DNA of 64,000 bases from Yersinia proxima (GTDB taxonomy: Bacteria; Pseudomonadota; Gammaproteobacteria; Enterobacterales; Enterobacteriaceae): contig NZ_CABHYG010000016.1 in the NCBI RefSeq assembly GCF_902170785.1, positions 431,617-495,616 of the forward strand, read 5' to 3'. The position numbers and the translations under genes were made by a program. Shown here piece by piece: positions 43,933 to 53,250 of the stretch. Numbering within the stretch: the stretch's first letter is position 1; each line of letters begins with the position of its first letter. Under the pieces are notes generated by a model. The model saw only the letters and a program-made list of their open reading frames with translations. It was not told the origin of the DNA and did no database searches.

Positions 43933-43948
43933 TGAAACTATCGTTTCA
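43933..43948. promoter_or_regulatory. putative HpxU operator in the hpxU/hpxW divergent region
   Basis: TGAAACTATCGTTTCA has perfect six-base arms around TATC. It is 17 bases before the hpxU ATG and 157 before hpxW. RpiR-type regulators commonly bind such TGAAA-TTTCA palindromes; binding is inferred. Confidence 0.6.
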
Positions 43949-44104
43949 GCATAGGCATTTTCGCGGAACATAGCACACAAGTCTCCAGCGCTAATATGAG
44001 AATTTTCATTCGTTACATAAAATCCGACATTGTGGAACGCCTCTTGCTTAGTTTCTGCTACCTCAGTTTTCTATTTCAATAAATGGGTGATAAGGAAAGC
44101 AGAA

Positions 44105-45691
44105 ATGATCAACAGCAACATGGCACCGCAAGGAATGGCGGTTACCCCACATCATTTAGCCAGTGAAAGTGCCCTCGCTGTATTACGTGAAGGCGGCAAC
44201 GCAATTGAAGCCATGGTCGCAGCGGCGGCCACCATAGCGGTGGTTTATCCACATATGAATGGATTGGGTGGCGATGGTTTCTGGCTGATTGTCCCGCCCA
44301 ATGGCGATCCGATTGCCATCGATGCCAGTGGAGCCGCAGGTGAGCTGGCTACACTTGAGCGCTACAGCGCATATCAACAGATCCCGCACCGTGGGCCGCA
44401 AGCCGCATTGACGGTTGCCGGAACTGTCGGCGGTTGGGAAGAAGCGCTGAATGTTGCTCGCGAACTTGGTGACAATACCCTGCCACTGCGCCGCTTACTG
44501 GCAGATGCGATTACCTACGCTACACGCGGTATTCCGGTCACCCCGTCCCAAGAAGCAGCCACCCGAGCTAAATCCAATGAGCTGGCTGAATTCACTGATT
44601 TTTCTAACGTTTTTATACCGAAAGGCAATATTCCAACTGCGGGCGAACGCTTCATTCAACCGCAATTGGGCCAAACGCTGACAGCGCTGGCAGAGCAAGG
44701 GCTAAGTAGCTTTTATCGCGGCCCGCTAGCTGAAAAAATCATCATTGATATTACCGCCGCAGAAATGCCGATTACCGTCCAAGATCTGGCGCAATATCGG
44801 CCTAAACGCTGTACACCTCTGCGGCTATGCCACCAGCAAGGTGAAGTCTTCAACCTGACGCCACCGACGCAAGGTTTGGTATCACTGGCGATTATCGGAT
44901 TGGCTGACCGCAAATCGGTCGCCCAAATGAGTGAAGGTCAAACCATTCACACCCTCGTGGAAGCAACCAAACTCGCCTTTGGGCTGCGTGATCATGTGAT
45001 TACCGATCCGCTGTGGATGGAGCATTGTCCACAATCCCTACTGGAAAAAGAGCCGCTCGACCAATTGGCGGCTTACATCAATAGCGAGCAAGCCGCCCAT
45101 TGGAGCAGTGGTCGCGGGCCAGGTGATACCGTCTGGATGGGAGTGATCGACAACAATGGGCTGGCGGTTTCCTTTATTCAGAGCATTTATCATGAATTTG
45201 GCAGTGGGGTGTTACTGCCAGCGACGGGCATTATTTGGCAAAACCGTGGCGCATCTTTCAGTCTTGACCCCAAGCATCTGCTAGCGTTAGCGCCGGGAAA
45301 ACAGCCATTTCACACCTTAAACCCTGCCGCTGCCCGCCTAACGGATGGCCGAACCCTGGTGTATGGCGCGATGGGCGGAGATGGTCAGCCACAAACTCAA
45401 GCGGCGGTGTTTATCCGCCACATTGTGCAAGGCTTGCCCTTACAACAAGCCATCACCGCACCACGCTGGCTATTGGGGCGCACCTGGGGGGAAATCTCTG
45501 ACTCACTGAAATTGGAGGCACGCTTCGGGGCCGAAACCCTTGATTACCTGCGCCAACGCGGGCATCAGGTTGAACTACTACCCGATTTTAGCGAGGTTGT
45601 CGGCCATGCCGGAGCTATTGTTCGCCACCGTAATGGCATGTTAGAAGGCGCATTTGACCCACGCAGTAATGGCAGCGCCGCCGGTTATTGA
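44105..45691 (+). CDS. hpxW: oxamate amidohydrolase HpxW (Ntn-hydrolase, GGT-like)
   Basis: 528 residues from the ATG at 44105 with AAGGAAA upstream. Gamma-glutamyltranspeptidase fold; the autoprocessing nucleophile is Thr342 in RGPGDTVWMGV, giving large and small subunits. There is no signal peptide, unlike periplasmic Ggt. Klebsiella HpxW hydrolyses oxamate to oxalate and ammonia at the end of allantoin breakdown. Its operon with hpxXYZ makes that assignment more likely than glutathione hydrolase. Confidence 0.87.
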   Translation: MINSNMAPQGMAVTPHHLASESALAVLREGGNAIEAMVAAAATIAVVYPHMNGLGGDGFWLIVPPNGDPIAIDASGAAGELATLERYSAYQQIPHRGPQAALTVAGTVGGWEEALNVARELGDNTLPLRRLLADAITYATRGIPVTPSQEAATRAKSNELAEFTDFSNVFIPKGNIPTAGERFIQPQLGQTLTALAEQGLSSFYRGPLAEKIIIDITAAEMPITVQDLAQYRPKRCTPLRLCHQQGEVFNLTPPTQGLVSLAIIGLADRKSVAQMSEGQTIHTLVEATKLAFGLRDHVITDPLWMEHCPQSLLEKEPLDQLAAYINSEQAAHWSSGRGPGDTVWMGVIDNNGLAVSFIQSIYHEFGSGVLLPATGIIWQNRGASFSLDPKHLLALAPGKQPFHTLNPAAARLTDGRTLVYGAMGGDGQPQTQAAVFIRHIVQGLPLQQAITAPRWLLGRTWGEISDSLKLEARFGAETLDYLRQRGHQVELLPDFSEVVGHAGAIVRHRNGMLEGAFDPRSNGSAAGY

Positions 45692-45729
45692 TTTCATCCA
45701 CAATTTACTTATTCAGCACAGGAATTGTT

Positions 45730-45930
45730 ATGAAAGAAACATCAGAAAAAAATGCTATGGATTGGGCTGCTTATATTCGGCAAATGGAAATCTTATTAGC
45801 ATTAGAGTTGGATGACACCCGCCGCGCGGCATTGCTACAACAATTTGAACGCATTGCGACTATGGCTGACCCCTTGATGGCGCTGCCTCTGGATGAAAAG
45901 CAAGAGATAGCCGGGGTATACCGGTTATGA
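45730..45930 (+). CDS. hpxX: HpxX, AtzG-like small subunit (DUF4089)
   Basis: 66 residues from the ATG at 45730 (AGGA upstream). MDWAAYIRQMEILLALELDD and MADPLMALPLDEKQEIAGVY fit AtzG, a GatC-like partner that stabilises the amidase AtzE. Its stop overlaps the hpxY ATG as ATGA, consistent with a one-to-one complex. Confidence 0.85.
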   Translation: MKETSEKNAMDWAAYIRQMEILLALELDDTRRAALLQQFERIATMADPLMALPLDEKQEIAGVYRL

Positions 45931-47324
45931 AACAGATTTCAACTCTGACTATCACCGAAATTCAGCAAGCGCTCAATCAGGGTGAATTATCCGCACAAGA
46001 AATAACCTTACACACGTTGGATACCATCAGCGCGGCCAATCCCGCGATCAATGCTTATACCCATATCACCGCAGATCGTATGCTCAGTGAAGCATATCGG
46101 CTGGATACCTTACGCGCCAAAGGACAAGCTCTGCCCGCATTGGCAGCCATTCCCTATGCGGTAAAAAATCTGTTTGATGTGGCGGGTGAAACTACGCTTG
46201 CCGGAGCCAGCCTGTTTTGTGAACGCGCGCCAGCGAGACAAGATGCGCCGGTTATTTCACGCCTCGCTCAGCAAGGGGCTATGCTGTCCGGCATGCTGAA
46301 TATGGATGCTTACGCCTATGGCTTTACCACTGAAAACAGCCATTACGGTGCCACGCGTAATCCGCGCGATGTTAACCGTATTGCGGGTGGCTCCTCCGGT
46401 GGATCGGCGGCAGCGGTTGCCGCAGGGTTGGTTAATTTCGCGCTTGGCAGCGATACCAACGGCTCTATTCGGGTTCCGGCTTCGCTATGCGGTATTTTCG
46501 GGCTGAAGCCGACGTTTGGCCGATTATCACGCCGCGGCACGCATCCATTTGTCGCCAGTTTGGACAGTATCGGCCCGATGGCGCGCTGCACGCAAGATTT
46601 GGCCGCCGTCTATGATGTGATGCAAGGAACGGATATTCAGGACAGTTTTCAATCAGACAAACCGGTCTCACCCTGTCTGAATTTACTATCGCGTGGTCAG
46701 CAAGGCTTGCGAAGTGCCGTGCTGGGCGGGTATTTCCAACAATGGTGTGACGATGATGCCAAAGCTGCGGTGCAGGTCGTCGCCAAAGGGCTGGAAGCAG
46801 CCACCGAAGTCGAGATGCCACAGAGTGATTTGGCCCGTACAGCTGCATTTATCATCAGTGCTGCCGAAGGCGGAAATCAGTATCTCCCTGCCCTAAGAAA
46901 ATCGCCACAACGTTTTGAACCGCACTCACGGGAACGGCTATTAGCCGGAGCCATGCTACCAGCAAGTTGGTATATTCAGGCCCAACGTTTTCGCCACCAT
47001 TTCCGTCAACAAATCCTGCCGTTATTTGAACATTGGGATATTTTGATTGCGCCCGCAACACCTTGCAGCGCCACACTTATTGGCCAGGAGATGATGCGAA
47101 TCAATGATACCGAGCTCCCTATTCGCGCCAGTATGGGGATGCTAACCCAGCCTATTTCGTTCCTCGGCCTGCCAGTGGTAACCGTACCATTGAGAACGGC
47201 TGGCGGCCTGCCAATCGGGGTGCAACTCATTGCCGCGCCATGGCGCGAAGACCTCTGTTTACGTGCCGCTTATGCATTAGAACAACAAGGATTAGTGAGC
47301 GCGCCGGTCAGTAGCGTGATTTAG
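45927..47324 (+). CDS. hpxY: HpxY, AtzE-like amidase
   Basis: 465 residues, amidase signature family. Catalytic Lys is in [10 protein letters not shown], and the Ser pair lies in [15 protein letters not shown] with [11 protein letters not shown] following. AtzE-type enzymes with a small GatC-like subunit hydrolyse carboxylated urea-like compounds; the Hpx substrate is not settled. Coupled to hpxX. Confidence 0.87.
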   Translation: MKQISTLTITEIQQALNQGELSAQEITLHTLDTISAANPAINAYTHITADRMLSEAYRLDTLRAKGQALPALAAIPYAVKNLFDVAGETTLAGASLFCERAPARQDAPVISRLAQQGAMLSGMLNMDAYAYGFTTENSHYGATRNPRDVNRIAGGSSGGSAAAVAAGLVNFALGSDTNGSIRVPASLCGIFGLKPTFGRLSRRGTHPFVASLDSIGPMARCTQDLAAVYDVMQGTDIQDSFQSDKPVSPCLNLLSRGQQGLRSAVLGGYFQQWCDDDAKAAVQVVAKGLEAATEVEMPQSDLARTAAFIISAAEGGNQYLPALRKSPQRFEPHSRERLLAGAMLPASWYIQAQRFRHHFRQQILPLFEHWDILIAPATPCSATLIGQEMMRINDTELPIRASMGMLTQPISFLGLPVVTVPLRTAGGLPIGVQLIAAPWREDLCLRAAYALEQQGLVSAPVSSVI

Positions 47325-47351
47325 GAAGCACCTTTCGATGAGAGCAATAAA

Positions 47352-47738
47352 ATGAAAAATGAATTTATCGATCGCCCAGCGATCCTTGCACAGGTGAATG
47401 AAGCATTTTACCGCTATGAACAGGCGTTGATTAACAACGATATTCCGGTATTGGATGAATTGTTTTGGCACGATAGCCGCACTGTGCGCTTTGGTGCGGG
47501 AGAGGATCTGTTTGGCATTGATGCCATCAGAGCGTTTCGCCAGAGCCGACCATCAAAAGGTTTGGATCGTACTTTAGAGAATACGGTGATCACCACTTTT
47601 GGTGAGGACATGGCGGTCGCCAGTACCGAATTCTACCGTGAAGGCACTTCACGAGTCGGCCGACAGATGCAGACATGGGTTAAGCTGCCCTGCGGCTGGC
47701 GGATTGTGGCAGCGCATGTGAGTTTGATTTCGGAGTGA
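47352..47738 (+). CDS. hpxZ: HpxZ, AtzH-like NTF2-fold protein (DUF3225)
   Basis: 128 residues: helical start (VNEAFYRYEQALINNDIPVL), then RFGAGEDLFGIDAIRAFRQS and a curved sheet with WRIVAAHVS at the end, the SnoaL/NTF2 layout. AtzH relatives act on the same small ureido-type acids as AtzE. Last gene of the operon; a tandem repeat begins three bases after the stop. Confidence 0.85.
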   Translation: MKNEFIDRPAILAQVNEAFYRYEQALINNDIPVLDELFWHDSRTVRFGAGEDLFGIDAIRAFRQSRPSKGLDRTLENTVITTFGEDMAVASTEFYREGTSRVGRQMQTWVKLPCGWRIVAAHVSLISE

Positions 47739-47740
47739 AT

Positions 47741-47775
47741 TTGGTTTGGTTTGGTTTGGTTTGGTTTGGTTTGGT
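47741..47775. repeat. TTGGT pentanucleotide repeat, seven copies
   Basis: Seven perfect units just after hpxZ, ending two bases into the left terminal repeat of the next element. Confidence 0.97.
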
Positions 47776-48349
47776 GATCAGGTTCGGTTGTTAAAGCACC
47801 TGAGTCAACTTAACCATTGCTGCCTCAACCGCCAAAGGGGGCAGCGGCCCCCTTGTGGAATCCCGCGCTTGCGCACGTATCGCCTGCCCACTGCGTGGGT
47901 TCCCTCGATTCATCATTTCGCTGACGGACCGGGCCGATTCGCATCCATGCTCAAGCGGCCCTCGCTCGGCATCCATGCCTCGCGTCCTACCTTCATTCTT
48001 CACTCGGCGGCTCAAATGTGCTTTTAAAGTCAAAGGAGAAAATCAAAATCTAAGGGCTATGGTTTTGATGTTGAGCGCAATCAGGAATATTGCCGACAAG
48101 GATGGAGGGTAGAGTGAGCGGGCATGGACGCCCGCGAAAAGCGCGCTTGGGCAGGGATGCCCATCGCGCTGGCTCGTCAGCCCGAAAGACGTAGGAGGTT
48201 TACCCGTAGGGCAATATTTCGCGCAAGCCGCAGGTGCAGGAGGGCCGGCCTGCCCTCCTGCTCGGTTGAGGCCGCGGAGGTAAAGTGATCACTGAACGAA
48301 TATCAACCGAAAGATGATCCGGTCTGCTCTAACAACCGAACTAGATCAC
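47774..48349. mobile_element. 576-bp non-coding element with terminal inverted repeats
   Basis: Ends are GTGATCAGGTTCGGTTGTTA (47774-47793) and its inverse with 18 of 20 matches (48330-48349). The interior is GC-rich and full of inverted repeats (for example GGGGGCAGCGGCCCCC, GCGGGCATGGACGCCCGC, AGGAGGGCCGGCCTGCCCTCCT by parts). Frames inside are short and Arg/Pro-rich and look non-coding. It resembles a MITE; no transposase is present. Confidence 0.75.
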
Positions 48350-48353
48350 TTAA

Positions 48354-48395
48354 TCAACCATCAACCATCAACCATCAACCATCAACCATCAACCA
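48354..48395. repeat. TCAACCA heptanucleotide repeat, six copies
   Basis: Six perfect units, starting four bases after the right end of the TIR element. No gene or promoter is evident between it and ygaY. Confidence 0.97.
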
Positions 48396-48502
48396 AACCT
48401 ACCCGAAACTAAACTGAATTAAAGTGAGGTAAAATTTATCTATTGGTTTATCACCCTTATTTATCTAATACTGTCGCTCTTTTCAATTCAGAATAATTCG
48501 TT

Positions 48503-49711
48503 ATGACACAAAAAACCGAAAACGCCGGTTTAAGCCCAGCATTGATTGTCTTGATGTCGGTCGCTACCGGACTGGCGGTTGCCAGCAACTATTATGCCCA
48601 GCCATTGCTGGAAACCATCGCACAAGCCTTTAATCTTTCGGTCAATCAGGCCGGTTTCATCGTAACGGCGGCTCAGTTAGGCTACGCGGTAGGATTAATG
48701 TTCCTGGTTCCTTTGGGAGATATGTTTGAGCGACGCGGGTTGATTGTCGGCATGACTCTGCTGGCAGCTGGCGGCATGCTGATTACCGCGATGTCGCAAA
48801 ACCTCGCGATGATGATTGTCGGCACCGCCCTCACCGGCTTGTTCTCCGTGGTAGCGCAACTGCTGGTGCCCTTAGCCGCCACACTGGCTGCACCGGAAAA
48901 ACGTGGCAAAGTGGTCGGTATTATCATGAGCGGCCTGTTGTTGGGCATTTTACTGGCACGAACGGTAGCGGGCGCATTGGCCTCCATCGGAGGATGGCGC
49001 ACCATTTATTGGGTTGCCAGTGTATTGATGATAATCATGGCGTTGATTCTATGGCGCTATCTGCCGCGCTATAAGCAGCATTCCGGCCTCAATTATGGTC
49101 AGTTGCTCGGCTCAATATTCTCTTTATTTATCCGTACTCCGGTGCTGCGCACCCGCGCCTTACTGGGCGCTCTGTCATTTGCCAACTTTAGTGTCTTGTG
49201 GACGTCAATGGCTTTCCTGCTGGCTTCGCCGCCTTTTGGCTATTCAGAAGCCACCATCGGGCTATTTGGTTTGGTCGGTGCGGCGGGTGCATTAATGGCC
49301 ACCAAAGCGGGCCAACTGGCAGATAAAGGAAAGGCGCGGATAACCACCAGCGTGGGTTTGGTATTATTGCTGTTGTCATGGATCCCAATAGCCCTGGGAC
49401 AGCATTCAATCATTGCGCTGATAATCGGGATTATCGTGTTAGATCTGGCCGTTCAAGGGGTGCATGTCACCAATCAGAGCGTGATATACCGCATGATGCC
49501 AGAAGCCAGAAATCGCTTAACTGCGGGCTATATGACCACTTACTTTATTGGTGGAGCATTAGGTTCCCTGATTTCAGCCGCCGCCTATCAACATGCAGGC
49601 TGGTATGGTGTGGCGCTTGCCGGACTGGTGCTATGTATCTTAAACATCACCACCTGGTTGGCTGGTAAACGCTTTGATCCCCCAGCTAATCAACCAGTCG
49701 AGCAACCTTAA
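48503..49711 (+). CDS. ygaY: major facilitator transporter YgaY
   Basis: 402 residues, 12 membrane segments, with the sugar-efflux/MFS motif GDMFERRGLIVGMT between segments 2 and 3. The gene order ygaY-ygaZ-ygaH-mprA matches E. coli, where ygaY is decayed; here it is full length. Substrate unknown. An ATG start at 48503 with no strong ribosome site. Confidence 0.82.
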   Translation: MTQKTENAGLSPALIVLMSVATGLAVASNYYAQPLLETIAQAFNLSVNQAGFIVTAAQLGYAVGLMFLVPLGDMFERRGLIVGMTLLAAGGMLITAMSQNLAMMIVGTALTGLFSVVAQLLVPLAATLAAPEKRGKVVGIIMSGLLLGILLARTVAGALASIGGWRTIYWVASVLMIIMALILWRYLPRYKQHSGLNYGQLLGSIFSLFIRTPVLRTRALLGALSFANFSVLWTSMAFLLASPPFGYSEATIGLFGLVGAAGALMATKAGQLADKGKARITTSVGLVLLLLSWIPIALGQHSIIALIIGIIVLDLAVQGVHVTNQSVIYRMMPEARNRLTAGYMTTYFIGGALGSLISAAAYQHAGWYGVALAGLVLCILNITTWLAGKRFDPPANQPVEQP

Positions 49712-49735
49712 TTAGTTAGCTAACTAATAATCAAT

Positions 49736-49813
49736 TAGGATATAAATTTGGGTTATAGGGTATTAAGACCATTACCACTCTGGTAATGTTACTTAACTTT
49801 ATCCTATATCCTA
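49736..49813. repeat. long imperfect palindrome after ygaY
   Basis: TAGGATATA (49736-49744) pairs with TATATCCTA (49805-49813), enclosing an eight-pair hairpin CATTACCA/TGGTAATG (49770-49788). It may end ygaY transcripts, though no T tract follows. Confidence 0.65.
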
Positions 49814-49903
49814 AATAATTCGAGTTACATGAAAGCGGCAAGTGATTCGGGTGCGAGAGAGCAGCCAACGCACATGCGGCTTGAAGTATGACGGATATAT
49901 AAC
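49804..49903. repeat. ERIC element, shortened copy
   Basis: Contains the ERIC-type blocks GAGTTACATGAAAGCGGCAA, GTGATTCGGGTG and CAGCCAACGCACATGCGGCT, then TTGAAGTATGACGGATATA. About 100 bases against the usual 127; part of the centre is missing. Typical of Yersinia and other enterobacteria. Sits just upstream of ygaZ. Confidence 0.75.
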
Positions 49904-49926
49904 TCAAATTACCGATAGCTGACCCT

Positions 49927-50700
49927 ATGCAAAGCCAAACTACCGACTCCCCCTCGACGGCCCAGCCGACCGCCACCTTTATGGAAGGAATAACCGATAG
50001 CCTTCCGATTGTTATCGGTTATCTACCCGTCGCTTTTGCCTTTGGTTTGAGTTCGGTAAAACTTGGCTTTACTCCGTGGGAAGCTATTTTCTTTTCTTGC
50101 ATTATTTATGCCGGAGCCAGCCAATTCGTTATTACCGCCCTGCTCAGCGCGGGGATGTCATTGTGGGTTTCCGCCTTGACCGTGATGGCTATGGATGTCC
50201 GCCATATCTTGTACGGGCCAGCACTGAAACACCGCATTGTCACCAGGTTATCTGGCAAAAAAACGGCGCTGTGGGCCTTTGGTCTTACTGATGAAGTGTT
50301 TGCCGCCGCCACAACCAAGCTAATGAAAGATCAACGGCGCTGGAGTGAAAACTGGATGCTTGGCATCGCGTTCACCTCTTGGTTGTCTTGGGTAGCTGGC
50401 ACCGCTATCGGCGCGATGTTTGGTAATGGGCCGTTGGAAAATTACCCGGCGATTGAAGCATCACTCTCCTTTATGCTCCCGGCGCTATTCCTCAGCTTCT
50501 TATTGGCCTCGTTCAAACGCCAATACAGCCTTACCGTTATTGCTTCACTGACGGGAGCCTTGCTAGGCGTGCTGCTGTTCTCTATTCCGGTAGCTATTTT
50601 GGCCGGTATTGGCGGCGGATGTCTGGCAGCCCTGCTCCAACCAGCCCCCGAGGCCGTTATAGAAAATAACGAGAATGATAAAGAGGAGCCGAAGCCATGA
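49927..50700 (+). CDS. ygaZ: YgaZ, large subunit of the YgaZH branched-chain amino acid exporter (AzlC)
   Basis: 257 residues. AzlC family: [20 protein letters not shown], then [11 protein letters not shown] and [12 protein letters not shown]. With YgaH it exports L-valine (and methionine in E. coli). Five or more membrane segments. Its stop overlaps the ygaH ATG (ATGA). Confidence 0.92.
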   Translation: MQSQTTDSPSTAQPTATFMEGITDSLPIVIGYLPVAFAFGLSSVKLGFTPWEAIFFSCIIYAGASQFVITALLSAGMSLWVSALTVMAMDVRHILYGPALKHRIVTRLSGKKTALWAFGLTDEVFAAATTKLMKDQRRWSENWMLGIAFTSWLSWVAGTAIGAMFGNGPLENYPAIEASLSFMLPALFLSFLLASFKRQYSLTVIASLTGALLGVLLFSIPVAILAGIGGGCLAALLQPAPEAVIENNENDKEEPKP

Positions 50701-51038
50701 ATATGGATGTTCTGATTATTGGTTTGGTGGTGGGAACGGTCAATTATCTGTTTCGTTATCTGCCGCTGCGCCTTGGGCCTGCCCGCAAACAAGCAGGCCT
50801 GCAACGAGGTAAAGTCTCCCTGTTGCTAGACAGCATCGGGATCGCCTCTATCTGCGCGTTATTGGTGGTTTCCAGCACCCCGGAGATAGTGCATAACCCA
50901 CAGAAATTAATTCCTACACTCATTGGTTTTTTGGTTATCTGCGGATGTTTTTATAAAACCAACAGTATTATCTTCGCCACGTTATTGGGCGCACTCAGTT
51001 ACGGTCTGACATTCAAGCTACTGATGATTTTGGCATAA
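50697..51038 (+). CDS. ygaH: YgaH, small subunit of the YgaZH exporter (AzlD)
   Basis: 113 residues with four membrane segments; [12 protein letters not shown] is the AzlD signature. Obligate partner of YgaZ in the inner membrane, translationally coupled to it. Confidence 0.9.
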   Translation: MNMDVLIIGLVVGTVNYLFRYLPLRLGPARKQAGLQRGKVSLLLDSIGIASICALLVVSSTPEIVHNPQKLIPTLIGFLVICGCFYKTNSIIFATLLGALSYGLTFKLLMILA

Positions 51039-51209
51039 TAATTTGCCTGAATTGTGAACTGAAACACAATATCCTTACAATTAATGATACTAATTATTCA
51101 CACACAGTGACTGAATAACACGAATTGCTAAATTTTTCGCTGATTAACCCGTTTACATTATTAGTCACTATCGTTACTGTACCATTTGAAATTAATGAGG
51201 CTCCTTATA

Positions 51210-51722
51210 ATGGAAAGTTCGTTTAGTCCTATTGAACAGATGCTTAATTCTCGTGCCAGACGTCAGAAAGATTTCCCTTACCAGGAAATTCTGCTGACAC
51301 GCTTGTGTATGCATATGCACAGTAAGTTGCTGGAAAATCGCAACAAAATGCTGAAAGCACAAGGAATTAACGAGACCCTGTTTATGGCGCTAATTACGCT
51401 GGAAGCACAAGAGAGCCACAGTATTCAGCCGTCCGAATTGAGTGCTGCACTGGGGTCTTCACGAACCAATGCCACCCGAATTGCTGACGAGTTAGAAAAG
51501 AAAGGCTGGATTGAACGCCGCGAAAGCCACAATGACCGCCGTTGTTTGCATTTACATCTGACCGAGGCGGGTGTTGAGTTTTTAAATCAGCTACTGCCCC
51601 CACAACATAAGTGTCTGCATTTTCTTTGGTCAACACTGGACGCAGAGGAACAGCAACAGCTTGAAACGCTGACGCGCAAGTTGCTGACGCGTTTGGACCA
51701 AATGGAAATACCGGAACAGTAA
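51210..51722 (+). CDS. mprA: MarR-family repressor MprA (EmrR)
   Basis: 170 residues from the ATG at 51210 (GAGG upstream). Winged helix: [20 protein letters not shown], then [20 protein letters not shown]. In E. coli it represses emrRAB and is released by uncouplers and other hydrophobic compounds. It begins the emr operon here as well. Confidence 0.92.
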   Translation: MESSFSPIEQMLNSRARRQKDFPYQEILLTRLCMHMHSKLLENRNKMLKAQGINETLFMALITLEAQESHSIQPSELSAALGSSRTNATRIADELEKKGWIERRESHNDRRCLHLHLTEAGVEFLNQLLPPQHKCLHFLWSTLDAEEQQQLETLTRKLLTRLDQMEIPEQ

Positions 51723-51769
51723 TTCCACCGGTTCTATCCAGATACATAACTTTATCCAGGTAAATCACT

Positions 51770-53236
51770 ATGTCATCCCCACATAGCTGGAGACTCGCGC
51801 CCCTGCTCGTCGTACTGATACTGGCGGGCTGCGCCTCAAGCGATAATATTGCTCCTCAGTCTCAAATGCTGGATAACCAACAACTGCAACTGGCGCAACC
51901 CAAAGTCAGCTCGTTGGCACTCAGTCCTCAGTGGTGGCGGATACTGGAAGATCCCCAGCTTGATGCTTTGATGGCCCAAAGTTTGCAAACCTCGCCTTCG
52001 CTTAAACAAGCGGCGGCTCGGGTACGTGAAGCGCAAAGTGTGATGGGTCAGGCTGATGCAGCGAATGGCCCTAATCTCGACCTCTCTGCCAGCAGTAAAC
52101 GGGAAAAAGTCTCGCAAAATACGCTACAACCGTTCTTGCAGTCTTATCCCGACAAACCCTTGTATGAAACCACCAATAACCTTGGCCTGAATCTTAGCTA
52201 CGAGTTTGATTGGTGGGGCAAATACCGCAATCGGGTCAATGCCGCCAATGCGCAAGTTAATGCTGCCCGTGCTGAACAGCAGCAGGCCGCGCTGACACTC
52301 ACCAGTTCAGTGGCATCGGTTTATTACCAATTACAAAGCAATTTTGCCCTGCAAAACGTATTGCAGCAGGAAGTCGATAATAATGATCGTCTGGCTGAAC
52401 TGCGCACTAAGCAATATCAGGCAGGTATCTATGGCATTGAAATTCCACAGCAAACAAAAGCTCAGGCCGATACAGCCAAACAACAAATCATTCAACTGCA
52501 ATCTCAGGGTGAACAACTGAAACATCAGTTGGCAGCGCTGACAGGTCAAGGCCCGAGTGCCACGCAAAATCTGCGCCAGGCACCCTTGCCAGATATCACC
52601 CGCCTGGCTCCTAAAGGTGAGCTGACCACGGATTTACTGGGTAAACGACCTGACATTACGGCTCAGCGCCAACTGGTTGAATCTTATGACCAGCGAGTTA
52701 AAGCGGCACGTAAAGAGTTTTATCCCAGCTTATCCATTACCGGGTTTGCCGGTTTCTCTACCACTAACTTCAAGGGTACTAACCCTAATCTGTTGGAAGC
52801 GGCCAGTCAGGCATGGAACTTTGCCCCGGCAATCTCACTGCCTATTTTCCACGCTGGCGCGTTGCGCAGTAAGTTAGGTGAAGAATCAGCCCTTTATGAT
52901 GAAGCGGTTGAATCCTACAACCAGACCATTCTCAATGCCGTGCGGGAAACTGCTGATGCCATCACCATCCAACAAAGCAGCCAACTCCAGCTACAGCAAG
53001 CCATATCAGCATCGCAATCCATGCAGAAGGTCTATAACGTCGCCGATGCCCGTTATAAGGCAGGGATTATTGGGCGCGATGAACTGTTGATTAGCCAGTC
53101 GCAATATCTGCAACAGCAGCAATCAGAACTCAATGCCAGCAACAACTTATTGCAGGCCAAGATTGGTTTGATCCGTTCACTCGGTGGTGGCTATCAGGCC
53201 CCGGTCAGTGATGGTTCACAAAATAAAACAATATAA
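51770..53236 (+). CDS. outer membrane efflux lipoprotein (NodT/OprM type)
   Basis: 488 residues. Lipoprotein signal LLVVLILAGCASSDN, then QWWRILEDPQLDALMAQSLQ and two TolC-like repeats (residues about 80-260 and 290-470) of coiled-coil type. It would provide the outer membrane channel for the Emr pump. E. coli has no such gene here and uses TolC. It lies between mprA and emrA in the same direction with short gaps. Confidence 0.9.
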   Translation: MSSPHSWRLAPLLVVLILAGCASSDNIAPQSQMLDNQQLQLAQPKVSSLALSPQWWRILEDPQLDALMAQSLQTSPSLKQAAARVREAQSVMGQADAANGPNLDLSASSKREKVSQNTLQPFLQSYPDKPLYETTNNLGLNLSYEFDWWGKYRNRVNAANAQVNAARAEQQQAALTLTSSVASVYYQLQSNFALQNVLQQEVDNNDRLAELRTKQYQAGIYGIEIPQQTKAQADTAKQQIIQLQSQGEQLKHQLAALTGQGPSATQNLRQAPLPDITRLAPKGELTTDLLGKRPDITAQRQLVESYDQRVKAARKEFYPSLSITGFAGFSTTNFKGTNPNLLEAASQAWNFAPAISLPIFHAGALRSKLGEESALYDEAVESYNQTILNAVRETADAITIQQSSQLQLQQAISASQSMQKVYNVADARYKAGIIGRDELLISQSQYLQQQQSELNASNNLLQAKIGLIRSLGGGYQAPVSDGSQNKTI

Positions 53237-53250
53237 ATGTGGGGAAAACC

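Noticed and set aside
44105..45691. Gamma-glutamyltranspeptidase (glutathione hydrolase) for hpxW
   Set aside because: No signal peptide and tight operon with hpxXYZ next to hpxJK; oxamate amidohydrolase fits better, though sequence alone does not settle the substrate.
47746..48112. Open frames of 80 to 93 codons within the TIR element
   Set aside because: They begin in the TTGGT repeat or lack ribosome sites, and have Arg/Pro/Ser composition expected from GC-rich non-coding repeats.
48354..48395. Regular TCAACCA repeats as a CRISPR array
   Set aside because: Units are seven bases with no spacers; no cas genes nearby.
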